Both the position numbers and the translations under genes were made by a program. Positions 51,732-60,785 of a stretch of DNA of 64,000 bases are shown here, in pieces. The stretch is from Patescibacteria group bacterium. GTDB taxonomy: Bacteria; Patescibacteria; ABY1; UBA10025; JAHIVO01. The first letter of the stretch is position 1; each line of letters begins with the position of its first letter. The DNA lies in the NCBI GenBank assembly GCA_028718605.1, contig JAQULM010000001.1:1-64000 (forward strand), read 5' to 3'. The notes beneath the pieces were generated by a model. That model searched no databases. It was given only the letters and a program-made list of their open reading frames with translations, and was not told the origin of the DNA.

Positions 51732-52004
51732 TTATATTACAATCGTAAAGTTTTTATAGCCTTCATCGCGTATTTCAAATTTCCGAATGACTGTCACGGA
51801 TGATGAGCCCGGACTCGCACGCAACCACGTCTCAAAATTCTTTAAATCCAATTTCGTGCCTGCAATACGGATTTCAACGGTTCCATCAAGATTATTCTTC
51901 ACCGTCCCGCGTAACCCAAGTGTTCGCGCTTTTTCTGACACCATCTGCCTCATGCCCACTGCCTGGACTCTCCCGGCAATCAGCAAATTCCATTGGCTAT
52001 GCAT
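51732..52004 (-). CDS. acyP: Acylphosphatase
   Basis: A 90-residue acylphosphatase that hydrolyses acyl phosphates. The phosphate loop is IAGRVQAVGMRQMVSEKARTL with the catalytic Arg, and the catalytic Asn lies in GTVKNNLDGTVEIRIAG. The usual loop sequence is GRVQGVGFR; here Gly is Ala and Phe is Met, while the catalytic Arg and Asn are kept. It follows the S41 protease gene by 9 bp in the murA operon. Confidence 0.9.
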   Translation of the reverse strand: MHSQWNLLIAGRVQAVGMRQMVSEKARTLGLRGTVKNNLDGTVEIRIAGTKLDLKNFETWLRASPGSSSVTVIRKFEIRDEGYKNFTIVI

Positions 52005-52013
52005 AGCACTCCC

Positions 52014-53273
52014 TCACAAATCAAGTAATTGCTGCATTGCAGCGTCGAGCTGAGGATCACGATCATTATTATAGTCTTCTTCGGTCAATTGCACAACTAC
52101 ATCAGGTGCGATTCCTTCATCCTGGATAGACCGCCCCAACGGCGTGAGCCAGCGCGCAATGGATAATTTTAACGACGAACCATCGGTGAATTGCTCATAA
52201 TCTTGGACAGTGCCCTTACCGTACGTTTTTTCACCGATAATTACAGCCCTTCCGTGATCTTGCAAGGCTCCAGCTACAATTTCTGCCGCAGACGCCGATC
52301 CGCCATCAACAAGCACGACGAGCTTCATCTCACGAAGGCGCGCATTAGATTCAGAGCGATATTCATGTTGTGCATCAATCGTATCCTCGATAACAATAAC
52401 CTCTTCCTCAAGAAACTCGCCTGCCACTTGTATCGCCGTATCCAGGTATCCTCCCGGATTATTCCGTAAATCAAGCACCATTCCTACCGGGTTCTTTACT
52501 ATAACATCATTAATCATCGCCTGAAAATCATTGTATGTTTCACTGGTAAAATGAACTATCGACACGTACGCAATCGGATTATTTACAGTGCCTTTTATCG
52601 ACCACTGGACGCTTTCGACATTGACGACGTCTCTCGTTACATCGATTTCCTTCAACTCATTTGATCCAGATTGAATTACCGTCAAAATGACATGTGTCCC
52701 TTTCTCACCACGAATTAAACCGACGGCCTCATCAAGCGGAAGCTGGGCAGTTTCCGTGTCATCAATTTTCAATATTCTATCACCATCGCGCAAACCTGCT
52801 TTTGCTGCAGGTGTATCCGGTAGTACAGAAATGATTGTCAGCTGGTCTTTTTTAATACCCAATTCTGCGCCAATGCCCTCAAAAGTCCCGCTGAGCTCCT
52901 TCTCGAAACTTACGGTTTCTGCTGGGTCGAGAAATACTGAATACGGATCATTGACGCTCGCGACCATCCCGCGAACTGCACCGTAAAATAATTGCTTCTC
53001 ATCGAGAGGGCGATTAATGAAGCGAGTATTGAGAGATTGCCAAACTTCCCAAAATAAATCAGTGTCAACCGATTTGTCAGTGATGAATGTACCGGCATTC
53101 GTTAAAATATCGCCTACTGAAAGGTTGTATTGCTTTTGGAGTGTTTTTACCGATCCATAGTAAAATCCAACTGAAAAGCTGATAATAACAAAAAATACCG
53201 CAATTGCGATTATTACCATTCTTCCGATGCCGCTCTTTTGTTCCGCCGGTTTTTTATTAAGCAAAAAGGCCAT
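52014..53273 (-). CDS. S41-family C-terminal processing peptidase (CtpA/Prc-like)
   Basis: Membrane-anchored serine protease, 419 residues. One N-terminal membrane segment (about 18-40), N-terminal helical region (VDTDLFWEVWQSLNTRFINR), PDZ domain at about 125-215 (FEGIGAELGIKKDQLTIISV, AGLRDGDRILKIDDTE), then the catalytic domain with LDLRNNPGGYLDTAIQVAGE, the Ser in VDGGSASAAEIVAGAL and the Lys in IGEKTYGKGTVQ. It probably trims exported or cell-wall proteins. It lies 2 bp after murA, fitting an envelope role. Confidence 0.93.
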   Translation of the reverse strand: MAFLLNKKPAEQKSGIGRMVIIAIAVFFVIISFSVGFYYGSVKTLQKQYNLSVGDILTNAGTFITDKSVDTDLFWEVWQSLNTRFINRPLDEKQLFYGAVRGMVASVNDPYSVFLDPAETVSFEKELSGTFEGIGAELGIKKDQLTIISVLPDTPAAKAGLRDGDRILKIDDTETAQLPLDEAVGLIRGEKGTHVILTVIQSGSNELKEIDVTRDVVNVESVQWSIKGTVNNPIAYVSIVHFTSETYNDFQAMINDVIVKNPVGMVLDLRNNPGGYLDTAIQVAGEFLEEEVIVIEDTIDAQHEYRSESNARLREMKLVVLVDGGSASAAEIVAGALQDHGRAVIIGEKTYGKGTVQDYEQFTDGSSLKLSIARWLTPLGRSIQDEGIAPDVVVQLTEEDYNNDRDPQLDAAMQQLLDL

Positions 53274-53275
53274 AT

Positions 53276-54532
53276 TTATTCAATTCTTTTGATGGAAGCG
53301 CCTAAATTCTGGAGGCGTTGCTCAATCCCTTCATAACCACGATCGACAAGCTCAACACGCTCAATCGTACTTTCACCTTGGGCGATCAGGGCTGCAATAA
53401 TTAGCGTTGCTCCAGCTCGTATATCAAAGGATGTGATTTTCGTTCCATACAGCGGCGTTGGGCCTGCGATGCTGATGACATGCGAATCAATTTTTGTTAT
53501 CGTCGCACCCATTTTTTCTAACTCGCTGACGTATCCAAGGCGTCCTTCATACATCGTTTCAAATATTGTACTTGTACCGCTTGCTTGCGTCAACAAAACT
53601 GAAATAGGCGCCTGGAGGTCTGTCGGATATCCCGGATATGGGCGAGTTTCAATGCGAATTGGGTGAAAAATTGTCGTTGGTTTAACATGCAAGGTTGAAC
53701 CATTTTCAATTTCATATGATACGTTCGCATGCCTGAACTGCTGCAAAACAGCATCCAAATGGTCGGGGATTATATTCTGAATTCTGACATCACCACGACT
53801 GACAGCGGCTGCTATTGCAAATGTTCCTGCTTCGATTCTATCAGGTATTACTGTATGATCAGCTCCCTTCAGTGCACGGACGCCTTCTATAGTAATGATA
53901 TTCGTGCCTGCTCCGCGTATTCGAGCTCCCATTTTATTTAGTAAATTTGCCAGATCGAATATTTCCGGTTCCGCGGCGGCAAGATGAATTTCAGTCGTCC
54001 CTACTGCGCAGACTGCTGCCATCATGATATTTTCCGTTGCGGTTACGCTCATTTCGTCCAGAACGACGCGTGATCCATGAAGTCTATCCGCAGAAAAATA
54101 ATAATAGTCCTTATCTTGCGTTACCCTGACTCCAAGCTGCGTAAATGCTTTGATATGGGTATCAATAGGGCGTGCACCAATTAAGCAGCCGCCAGGCTGT
54201 GGAATTTTTGTTTGGCGAAAACGCGCTAAAAGCGGTCCGATGACGACCACCGAACCACGCATATGTTTTACGAGCTGATAGTCCGGTTCCGAAGACTTGA
54301 TATCTCGGCATTCGATCCGTACAATATGATCTTTAAACTCAATGTCAGCACCAAGTTTTTTAAGAATATGTACCATTGACCGAATATCCAGAATATCTGG
54401 CACATTCCGTATTACAACCACTTGATCGGTCAAAATCGAAGCTGCAATCATTTTTAGTGCAGCATTTTTTGCGCCATAAACGGCAACTTCTCCGTTCAGC
54501 GATTTGCCGCCTTGTATTACAAACTGAGCCAT
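53276..54532 (-). CDS. murA: UDP-N-acetylglucosamine 1-carboxyvinyltransferase
   Basis: First committed enzyme of peptidoglycan synthesis. Marks: VIQGGKSLNGEVAVYGAKNA, the active-site loop PQPGGCLIGARPIDTHIKAF with the Cys that fosfomycin attacks, and TEIHLAAAEPEIFDLANLLN. The length of 418 residues is normal. The first gene of the operon murA-S41-acyP-rplI-pyrG, behind a promoter at 54559. Confidence 0.97.
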   Translation of the reverse strand: MAQFVIQGGKSLNGEVAVYGAKNAALKMIAASILTDQVVVIRNVPDILDIRSMVHILKKLGADIEFKDHIVRIECRDIKSSEPDYQLVKHMRGSVVVIGPLLARFRQTKIPQPGGCLIGARPIDTHIKAFTQLGVRVTQDKDYYYFSADRLHGSRVVLDEMSVTATENIMMAAVCAVGTTEIHLAAAEPEIFDLANLLNKMGARIRGAGTNIITIEGVRALKGADHTVIPDRIEAGTFAIAAAVSRGDVRIQNIIPDHLDAVLQQFRHANVSYEIENGSTLHVKPTTIFHPIRIETRPYPGYPTDLQAPISVLLTQASGTSTIFETMYEGRLGYVSELEKMGATITKIDSHVISIAGPTPLYGTKITSFDIRAGATLIIAALIAQGESTIERVELVDRGYEGIEQRLQNLGASIKRIE

Positions 54533-54558
54533 GCGGTATGTTTTCCTTTCATGTTAGT

Positions 54559-54586
54559 ATTATACCTGAACAAAAAAAAGTGTACA
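54559..54586 (-). promoter_or_regulatory. Promoter of the murA operon
   Basis: Minus strand TGTACA (54586-54581), 16-bp spacer, TATAAT (54564-54559). The -10 is perfect, the -35 weak. Start near 54552, about 20 nt before murA. Confidence 0.45.
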
Positions 54587-54613
54587 GGAAGGAGGCATTG
54601 ATATTCATAAAGG

Positions 54614-54642
54614 TAGACAATTTCTCAAATTTTGGCTATACT
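54614..54642 (+). promoter_or_regulatory. Promoter of the PEGA-domain gene, apparently leaderless
   Basis: TAGACA (54614-54619), spacer of 17 bp, TATACT (54637-54642). Start near 54649 lies 3 nt before ATG 54652, so the mRNA would be nearly leaderless. Confidence 0.55.
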
Positions 54643-54651
54643 CCATCCATT

Positions 54652-55941
54652 ATGACGATGGTACGCCGAAGAGTTATATTGCTAACGTTTGTAGTTGCAT
54701 ATTGTATTATTGCACCGTTGCTGATTTTTTATGCAATTGGTTGGCGTTATAATTTTCATAACAACCACATTGAACATGTCGGTGCAATTCTGATCGAAAC
54801 TAACCCACGTGGTGCCACAGTATACCTCAATGGCCAACAGCGTGCGGCACAGACACCCGCTACGATCAAGAACCTATTATCCGATAAATATTCAGTTAAA
54901 CTCAGCAAGCAAGGCTACTATTCATGGATGACCACAATTTCAGTAACTTCAAGCGAAACAAGCAGAATAACAAATGTTTCACTATTACCCGAGCCCCATA
55001 CTGATCAGGCCATTGCGGCCCCTGCTGGAATAAACCCCTTTATGATATCCCCTGATATGAGCATGTTTGCACTTATGGTGGATAATTCAATCGAAATATT
55101 CTCAACGAATGTAATGCAAAGGGTTTCACATAATCAGACGCAAAGTAAAATTCGTAGCATATCGTGGTCGAGGAATTCAGCCTCTATTCTTGCCGAGCTT
55201 GAGTCTGGAATATTCATTGTTATCGACGCAAATACAGGATTGATCACCTCTCAGCTTGAATTGCCAGCAAATGAACCAGTAAAGCACGCTGAATGGAGTA
55301 ACAGCGAAAATGAAATAATTTTTGCTTCCTCGGAAACAGCCACGTATAGAATTAACCTATTCCAAAAAACAACTACGAAACGCTTCGACGCCGATCAAAT
55401 AATATACGCGACCGATCTATACGCATTTCAGCAATCTGACAACCGTATTAATATTCTCAACAGTACGGGTTTGCTTGCCACGAATACATCGTTCCCCTTT
55501 TGTACCGACCTTCAGGTAATTGATTATTCAAGTACCGTTTCACTCATCTTTTGTCCGAGTAATTCGAAACTTTATATTTTCAATTCCGCTGAAAAAACAC
55601 TTGAGCAATTTGAAACAGAAGTCCGTGGAATTGATATACAAGCCGGGGAAGATGATGCGATATATTTCAATAAACATGAGATTTTTAAATGGAACATCCA
55701 GACAAATAAGAAAGAATTGCTTTTGAGGACATCATACGAAATTACATCTGCAAATTCGTTTTTAGACAAAAAATACGTTCTGTTTGTCCAGAATGGTATC
55801 ATTCGAGCGATTCAGGCAGAGGGACCCGAGCGAAACAGCTATGACCTGCCATATAGTAACACTCTACAGGTTTTTGCAAATTCTAGCGCTTCAAACGTTT
55901 TAGTGCGAGAAGCCGAACAAATTTATACATTGCAATTCTAG
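54652..55941 (+). CDS. PEGA-domain membrane-anchored surface protein
   Basis: A 429-residue protein starting at ATG 54652; the frame is open further upstream but that part is antisense to murA and precedes the promoter. One N-terminal membrane segment (about 9-32), then a PEGA domain at about 42-110 (AILIETNPRGATVYLNGQQR, SVKLSKQGYYSWMTTISVTS). The rest is a WD40-like series of beta strands (FMISPDMSMFALMVDNSIEI, KSIRSISW-type repeats) that could form a propeller. Such proteins are usually exposed on the outer face of the membrane. It converges on rfbA with a shared CTAG stop. Confidence 0.78.
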   Translation: MTMVRRRVILLTFVVAYCIIAPLLIFYAIGWRYNFHNNHIEHVGAILIETNPRGATVYLNGQQRAAQTPATIKNLLSDKYSVKLSKQGYYSWMTTISVTSSETSRITNVSLLPEPHTDQAIAAPAGINPFMISPDMSMFALMVDNSIEIFSTNVMQRVSHNQTQSKIRSISWSRNSASILAELESGIFIVIDANTGLITSQLELPANEPVKHAEWSNSENEIIFASSETATYRINLFQKTTTKRFDADQIIYATDLYAFQQSDNRINILNSTGLLATNTSFPFCTDLQVIDYSSTVSLIFCPSNSKLYIFNSAEKTLEQFETEVRGIDIQAGEDDAIYFNKHEIFKWNIQTNKKELLLRTSYEITSANSFLDKKYVLFVQNGIIRAIQAEGPERNSYDLPYSNTLQVFANSSASNVLVREAEQIYTLQF

Positions 55942-56651
55942 CCCTTTTTCTGGCCCGCGATAAACTTCCCGGCCGCAAGGAGTGAATCAAAGGTACCTGC
56001 GTCAAACCATTGGCCATCGATAACGCGCACATCGAGTTCTCCCAGTGCAAGATATCTTTTATGGAGTTCGGTAATTTCAATCTCTCCACGTGCCGATGGT
56101 TTCACTTCTTTTGCGAATTGGCACACCCGATTATCGAAAATATATAATCCCGGGATAGCATAATCACTAATCCACTTTTTTGGTTTTTCTACGATTTGTA
56201 AAACATGGTTTTGCTCGTCAAACTGGACGACACCCAAACGCTCCGGATCTGGCACTTTTTTAGCAAATATTCTTCCGCCACTTTTAAATGATCTGATTGC
56301 TTCCGTAAAATTGTCTTCAAAAATATTATCACCAAGAATTAATGTGGCATTACTATTATCAAGGAAATCTTCCCCCACGATAAAAGCATCAGCAAGGCCA
56401 CGCGGTGATTCCTGGATTTCGTATGTGAATTTTGCACCAAATTGTTTTCCGGAGCCCAGAAGGTGCAAAAAATGTCCTGCATATTCTGGCGCGACAATTA
56501 TAAGTACTTCTTTAATACCCGCATTCAGCAGTGTCATGAGTGGATAAAAAATCATCGGCTTGTCATAAACGGGTAGCAATTGTTTACTTGTAACTATGGT
56601 CAATGGCCGCAATCGCGTCGCTTTGCCACCGGCGAGAATGATACCTTTCAT
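55938..56651 (-). CDS. rfbA: Nucleotidyltransferase, glucose-1-phosphate thymidylyltransferase type
   Basis: Makes dTDP-glucose, the first step to dTDP-rhamnose. It opens with MKGIILAGGKATRLRPLTIV and TSKQLLPVYDKPMIFYPLMT, the nucleotide-binding and metal region, and has a late IPGLYIFDNRVCQFAKEV. At 237 residues it is shorter than E. coli RmlA (about 290), lacking the C-terminal allosteric part; such short forms are common. The initial loop reads GGKATRL where GGSGTRL is usual. Last gene of the rhamnose operon, 23 bp after rfbC. Confidence 0.9.
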   Translation of the reverse strand: MKGIILAGGKATRLRPLTIVTSKQLLPVYDKPMIFYPLMTLLNAGIKEVLIIVAPEYAGHFLHLLGSGKQFGAKFTYEIQESPRGLADAFIVGEDFLDNSNATLILGDNIFEDNFTEAIRSFKSGGRIFAKKVPDPERLGVVQFDEQNHVLQIVEKPKKWISDYAIPGLYIFDNRVCQFAKEVKPSARGEIEITELHKRYLALGELDVRVIDGQWFDAGTFDSLLAAGKFIAGQKKG

Positions 56652-56674
56652 AGTTGATCCAAGTCAATTGATTA

Positions 56675-57232
56675 TTATTGGTTCGTAAACGGAGAAGTAA
56701 AATTTTGGAAAAAACCAAGCGAGGAATCCTTCGCTGATACGGATGGTTTCGTAACGGGCCACGGTATATTGAGTGTCGGATCATTCCATCGGATGCCGCT
56801 ATCTGAATTCGGAGCGTACAAATTGTCCACTTTATACATGAATTCCGTATCAGGTTCGAGCGTGCAGAATCCGTGTGCGAAGCCCCGCGGAATGTAGAGC
56901 ATGAGGAAATTCGAGGCGGTTAACTCAAACCCCTGCCATGTACCATATGTTTTTAATGGTCTCCTCAGATCGACAATGACATCGTACACGCTTCCCCGTA
57001 CGACGCGCACAAGTTTTGCTTGAGCGTGCGGAGGGAGCTGAAAATGTAGCCCGCGAAGGACACCGGCAGCTTTTGACATTGAATGGTTGTCCTGTATAAA
57101 GTGCGCAGTAATCCCCTCTTTCGTGAGCCATTCGCTGGAATACGTTTCTAGAAAAAAACCACGCTCATCACGATGAACATCCGGCTTGATTAACCACGCG
57201 TCTGGAAAATTTGTTCGGATAAATTCTGGCAT
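56675..57232 (-). CDS. rfbC: dTDP-4-dehydrorhamnose 3,5-epimerase
   Basis: A cupin-fold epimerase for the third rhamnose step. Seen: DERGFFLETYSSEWLTKEGI, FIQDNHSMSKAAGVLRGLHF (catalytic His), QAKLVRVVRGSVYDVIVDLR, FLMLYIPRGFAHGFCTLEPD. The length of 185 residues is normal. It starts 6 bp after rfbD. Confidence 0.95.
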   Translation of the reverse strand: MPEFIRTNFPDAWLIKPDVHRDERGFFLETYSSEWLTKEGITAHFIQDNHSMSKAAGVLRGLHFQLPPHAQAKLVRVVRGSVYDVIVDLRRPLKTYGTWQGFELTASNFLMLYIPRGFAHGFCTLEPDTEFMYKVDNLYAPNSDSGIRWNDPTLNIPWPVTKPSVSAKDSSLGFFQNFTSPFTNQ

Positions 57233-57238
57233 GCGCTC

Positions 57239-58069
57239 CTATTTTTTTAAATACTCGCGTAATGCATTTTGCCAGGTCGGTAATACCGGTAATTTCGTAT
57301 TGATAAGCACTGAATATGCTGGCCGTACTGCATGCCGAGGGTAGAAGCTCGCTGGCACTGGATGCAGTGTAACATTAATTTTGCTCACTGCAAAGATTTC
57401 ACGCGCAAAATCAAACCATGTGCACGCGCCAGTATTTGTAATGTGGTATACGCCAAACGGCTTACCAAGTAATTCGCGTGTCGCTTGCGCAAGATGGGGT
57501 GCGTACGTCGGGCACGACAATTCTTCATTTACAACATTGAGTTTATTTTTTTTCTTAGCCAGATCAAGCATCACGTCGACAAAACTCCTTTTGCCAGCAG
57601 CCGACATGGATGGCTGGCCAAAAAGGCGGGAAAGGCGTATAAGATAAAACCTATCGCAATTTTTTTGCACTTCCTGTTCTCCTAAATACTTTGATCGCGC
57701 ATATGTTGATTGCGGGTCTGGTGAATCTGTTTCTGTATACCCTGTTTTCTTATCTCCTTTAAAAACATAATCGGTACTGTATTGGATAAGTGTTCCCTTT
57801 ATTTTTTGCATTGCCGCAGCGAGGAAACCGGGCCCAAATCCATTTACCTTATTTGCAATTTCCTGCTTTGTTTCAGCGCCATCGACGTCATTATACGCAG
57901 CTGCATTAATAGCGAGTTCTGGTTTTTCTTTGCTTATCAGCTCATTCACCATGCGCTGATTTGTAATATCTATGGTATCAAAATCCCACAGCAGTGGGTT
58001 CTCCGCCTTGAATGCCTTTGCGAGCTCCTGTCCGAGCATCCCTTTTGCACCAATAATAATTACTTTCAT
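57239..58069 (-). CDS. rfbD: dTDP-4-dehydrorhamnose reductase
   Basis: Last step of dTDP-L-rhamnose synthesis, an SDR enzyme. Nucleotide loop VIIIGAKGMLGQELAKAF, INAAAYNDVDGAETKQEIAN, IQYSTDYVFKGDKKTGYTET and the catalytic Tyr-x3-Lys in TYARSKYLGEQEV. The length of 276 residues is typical. Its start overlaps the end of the HD-domain gene by 4 bp. Confidence 0.95.
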   Translation of the reverse strand: MKVIIIGAKGMLGQELAKAFKAENPLLWDFDTIDITNQRMVNELISKEKPELAINAAAYNDVDGAETKQEIANKVNGFGPGFLAAAMQKIKGTLIQYSTDYVFKGDKKTGYTETDSPDPQSTYARSKYLGEQEVQKNCDRFYLIRLSRLFGQPSMSAAGKRSFVDVMLDLAKKKNKLNVVNEELSCPTYAPHLAQATRELLGKPFGVYHITNTGACTWFDFAREIFAVSKINVTLHPVPASFYPRHAVRPAYSVLINTKLPVLPTWQNALREYLKK

Positions 58070-58659
58070 AAAATTGCTCCTCCGGTTATTTTAATAACAT
58101 AGCGCTGTACGCCGAGCATTCTCGCTCCAGCGCCGCGATATCGCTTAAACCGGTTATACGCACGATTAAATGAGATCCGCGACGGCCCTGTTGCGCGTGA
58201 AAATGACGTGCACGCATCAGAAAAAGCGATAATTTTTTCTTCTGTTGTGCGAGGGAAAAAATCACGCGCGATAAATCCATGTTCCCTGTTTGTGACTTTG
58301 TCTAATCCGCTGCCGCCAGCATGCGTAATGCATACACGTGCAAGCTCTGGCCAGCCTTTCGCCATACACAAACGATAGCCTTCAAATAAATGGTAAATCG
58401 GGGCTACCTGAAGGCGGCTTGCCTTGCTCCCCACCGCCATTCTTCCAATATCATGGCAAAGGCACGCTGCTTTCAGAAAACGTAAGTTTACCGAGTAGCC
58501 GTTTGAAATCGCATTATCAGCGATTCGTTTTGCCCCTTTCCATACAAGCTGTGAATGCCGCCAGGTGTCGCGCACCTGCTCAGGAATGCCGTGTTTTCGG
58601 GCAATCAACCGCATCCACGACTTAATCTGCGCAATTGACGGCAATTTACCTGAGTTCAT
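58066..58659 (-). CDS. HD-domain hydrolase in the rhamnose operon
   Basis: A 197-residue HD protein from ATG 58659 (an earlier in-frame start at 58692 would overlap rfbB by 47 bp). Metal ligands fit H in DTWRHSQLVWKG, the HD pair in AACLCHDIGRMAV, H in YHLFEGYRL or CITHAGGSG, and D in IIAFSDACTSF. It would be a phosphohydrolase acting on a nucleotide or phospho-sugar. It is placed between rfbB and rfbD, where no rhamnose enzyme is needed; a housekeeping role for nucleotides is possible. Confidence 0.82.
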   Translation of the reverse strand: MNSGKLPSIAQIKSWMRLIARKHGIPEQVRDTWRHSQLVWKGAKRIADNAISNGYSVNLRFLKAACLCHDIGRMAVGSKASRLQVAPIYHLFEGYRLCMAKGWPELARVCITHAGGSGLDKVTNREHGFIARDFFPRTTEEKIIAFSDACTSFSRATGPSRISFNRAYNRFKRYRGAGARMLGVQRYVIKITGGAIL

Positions 58660-59797
58660 ACTGGCGGCGATAATAGTCTTTATAAAATTCACCTGACTTT
58701 ATCGGCCGCCACCACTGTTCATTGCTGCGGTACCATTCGATCATCTTCCGGAGATACGTATCAAGATCGTGTTTTGGCTGGTATCCAAGCTCTTGATGCG
58801 CATACGTCCAATCAATCGCATACCGGCGATCATGCCCAGGCCGATCTTTAACAAATTCTATTGAAGATTCATCCTTGCCCATTATTGCTAAAACTTTCTT
58901 AATCAACGCTAAATTATTAACATCATCAGTCAATCCACCCAAGCAGTAGGTTTCGCCGGGTTTTCCTTTTTGCAAAATGAGCTCAATTCCCTGGCAATGA
59001 TCCAGTACGTAGAGCCAATCACGGACGTATTTCCCGTCTCCGTATATCGGTACTTTTTTATTTTCCAAAAGATTGGTAATTGCGAGCGGCAACAATTTTT
59101 CCGGGTACATGTACGGTCCATAGTTATTCGATGTATTGGAAATAGTTACCGGCAAACTAAAGCTTTCCCTATACGCGCGGACGATGAGATCGGACGCTGC
59201 CTTTGATGCCGCATACGGGCTTCGCGGATTATATTTTGTCTTTTCGTTAAATTTCTTCCTTGCTTTCAACGTAAGAGCACCAAAAACTTCATCGGTTGAT
59301 ACATGGTGAAAACGTTTTGACGAATCGTATTTTCCATTAGGCTTTCTCCATGCTTTTACGGCAGCTTCAAGCATAATATGCGTACCCCAGACGTTCGTTT
59401 GGATGAAATCAAACGGAATTGGATGAAGCGGATTAGCATTTAAAACCGAGCGATCGACATGGCTCTCGGCGGCAAAATGAACGATCGTATCTACTCTCGA
59501 AACCTCCTCAACCAGTTTGGAAAAACTCTCCCGGTCGAATCGGCCGTATAATTCAGACTTTTTCAAGGTATCAGGTTCGTTCCCTGCTTGTTCGGTGTAC
59601 AGAGGGCACGTAATATCAAATTCCCAAAGCCTGTGATAGCCTTGATGGTTTTTATCGATATCGACAAGATTCATTCTATTTCCGCAATATGTCAAGGCAT
59701 CCAGATTAACAATATGATCATCCGGATGTTTATCAAGCCAGTAGCGTATAAAATTTGACCCGATAAATCCCGCTCCGCCGGTGATGAGTAGTTTCAT
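58646..59797 (-). CDS. rfbB: dTDP-glucose 4,6-dehydratase
   Basis: Second step of dTDP-rhamnose synthesis, an extended SDR enzyme. N-terminal LLITGGAGFIGSNFIRYWL, HFAAESHVDRSV, VSTDEVFGAL, the catalytic YAASK in SPYAASKAASDLIV, SNNYGPYMYPEKLLPLAITN and DWLYVLDHC. The length of 383 residues is slightly above the usual 350. Its start overlaps the Nudix gene by 4 bp. Confidence 0.96.
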   Translation of the reverse strand: MKLLITGGAGFIGSNFIRYWLDKHPDDHIVNLDALTYCGNRMNLVDIDKNHQGYHRLWEFDITCPLYTEQAGNEPDTLKKSELYGRFDRESFSKLVEEVSRVDTIVHFAAESHVDRSVLNANPLHPIPFDFIQTNVWGTHIMLEAAVKAWRKPNGKYDSSKRFHHVSTDEVFGALTLKARKKFNEKTKYNPRSPYAASKAASDLIVRAYRESFSLPVTISNTSNNYGPYMYPEKLLPLAITNLLENKKVPIYGDGKYVRDWLYVLDHCQGIELILQKGKPGETYCLGGLTDDVNNLALIKKVLAIMGKDESSIEFVKDRPGHDRRYAIDWTYAHQELGYQPKHDLDTYLRKMIEWYRSNEQWWRPIKSGEFYKDYYRRQYELR

Positions 59798-60336
59798 ACT
59801 TTTAAAATCGTCTTAACTTTTAATAATGCGGCAATCGTAACAGCATCATCTATCTTCCCGTTGATACACCATGAAATTGCTTTTCGAAGCGGCATACAGA
59901 GAACTTCTTGCGGACCATCCTCGGATATTTGCTTTTGCTTTACCACTCTCAGGGATTGCGCCAGGAACAGAGAGGCGTACTCAGTGCCAACGCCCGGAAA
60001 CACAACAACCTTCCCGACACATTTCCATCGCTTTGCATCAATCCCCGCTTCCTCGCGCAGTTCTCGCCGTGCTGCTGCTAAAAATGATTCATCATGGTCT
60101 CTCCCTCCCCACGGTATTTCAAGTGTAAAGCGTTTGAGCGGGTACCGCCACTGTCTGATCAAATACACGCATCGATCTGTATCAACAGCCACAATAGCGG
60201 ATGAACCGCGGAGATCAAAAAAACCGTAGATACCTTTTGTTCCGTCTGGGCGTAGTACTTTATCCTCCTGCACGCGAAGCCACTGATTTCGATATACGGT
60301 CCTTGAGCTTACTGTTTTCCACGATCCGTGCGTCAT
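59794..60336 (-). CDS. Nudix hydrolase (ADP-ribose pyrophosphatase-like)
   Basis: A 180-residue Nudix protein. The Nudix box G-x5-E-x7-REUxEExGU is complete in GGRDHDESFLAAARRELREE followed by AGI. The region YLIRQWRYPLKRFTLEIPWG resembles ADP-ribose/sugar-nucleotide pyrophosphatases. It overlaps rfbB and the cupin gene by 4 bp each, so it may clear nucleotide-sugar side products in the same pathway. Confidence 0.9.
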   Translation of the reverse strand: MTHGSWKTVSSRTVYRNQWLRVQEDKVLRPDGTKGIYGFFDLRGSSAIVAVDTDRCVYLIRQWRYPLKRFTLEIPWGGRDHDESFLAAARRELREEAGIDAKRWKCVGKVVVFPGVGTEYASLFLAQSLRVVKQKQISEDGPQEVLCMPLRKAISWCINGKIDDAVTIAALLKVKTILKV

Positions 60337-60773
60337 ATAACCTTATAATTATAAGTCTTCGCATACACATCAGGAGTATTCGTCAGCACAACAAGGGGCT
60401 GAAATTTTTTTGTACAATTGCGTACGGCGTGCGGTACGCGCGGTGGAATGTAATACATCGTATAGGAATTTTTATTGCCTGGAGTTATTTTTATAACGGT
60501 AATTTTATTTGTTACTGGATCAGCAAGTAACAGCTCTAAATTCCCGAGTGGACAGAATAGTTCCTTCTTAGATGTATGAAAGTGATTTCCTGCGATATCG
60601 CCAGGACCGATATTGTTTAAATACGCGAAACGTGGCCGAAACGTCAGCTTTTGCTCGTTGGTATTCGGCCATAGATGGGACAGCCACCTGTTGCCTTTTG
60701 TGGAACGACGGCCTTTGATAATTCGCCAGTAGAGTTTATTCCGTTGTATGCGCGAACGATTTTCTGGCCTCAT
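60333..60773 (-). CDS. Cupin-fold sugar-pathway protein (WxcM/FdtA-like)
   Basis: A 146-residue cupin. IGPGDIAGNHFHTSKKELFC with the His pair and YYIPPRVPHAVRNCTKKFQP with a further His form a metal or substrate pocket like that of sugar-nucleotide 3,4-ketoisomerases and RmlC-like proteins. The first 30 residues are basic (RPENRSRIQRNKLYWRIIKG). It lies 12 bp after ahcY and overlaps the Nudix gene by 4 bp. It may make a second modified dTDP-sugar; exact reaction unknown. Confidence 0.72.
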   Translation of the reverse strand: MRPENRSRIQRNKLYWRIIKGRRSTKGNRWLSHLWPNTNEQKLTFRPRFAYLNNIGPGDIAGNHFHTSKKELFCPLGNLELLLADPVTNKITVIKITPGNKNSYTMYYIPPRVPHAVRNCTKKFQPLVVLTNTPDVYAKTYNYKVI

Positions 60774-60785
60774 GGGTGCTTCAAG

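Noticed and set aside
54376..54651. Upstream open frame in phase with the PEGA protein
   Set aside because: It is antisense to murA and lies before the promoter at 54614; the membrane segment follows ATG 54652 as expected.
55938..55941. CTAG shared as stop codon by convergent PEGA and rfbA genes
   Set aside because: Neat, but CTAG is self-complementary and such overlaps are common in compact genomes.
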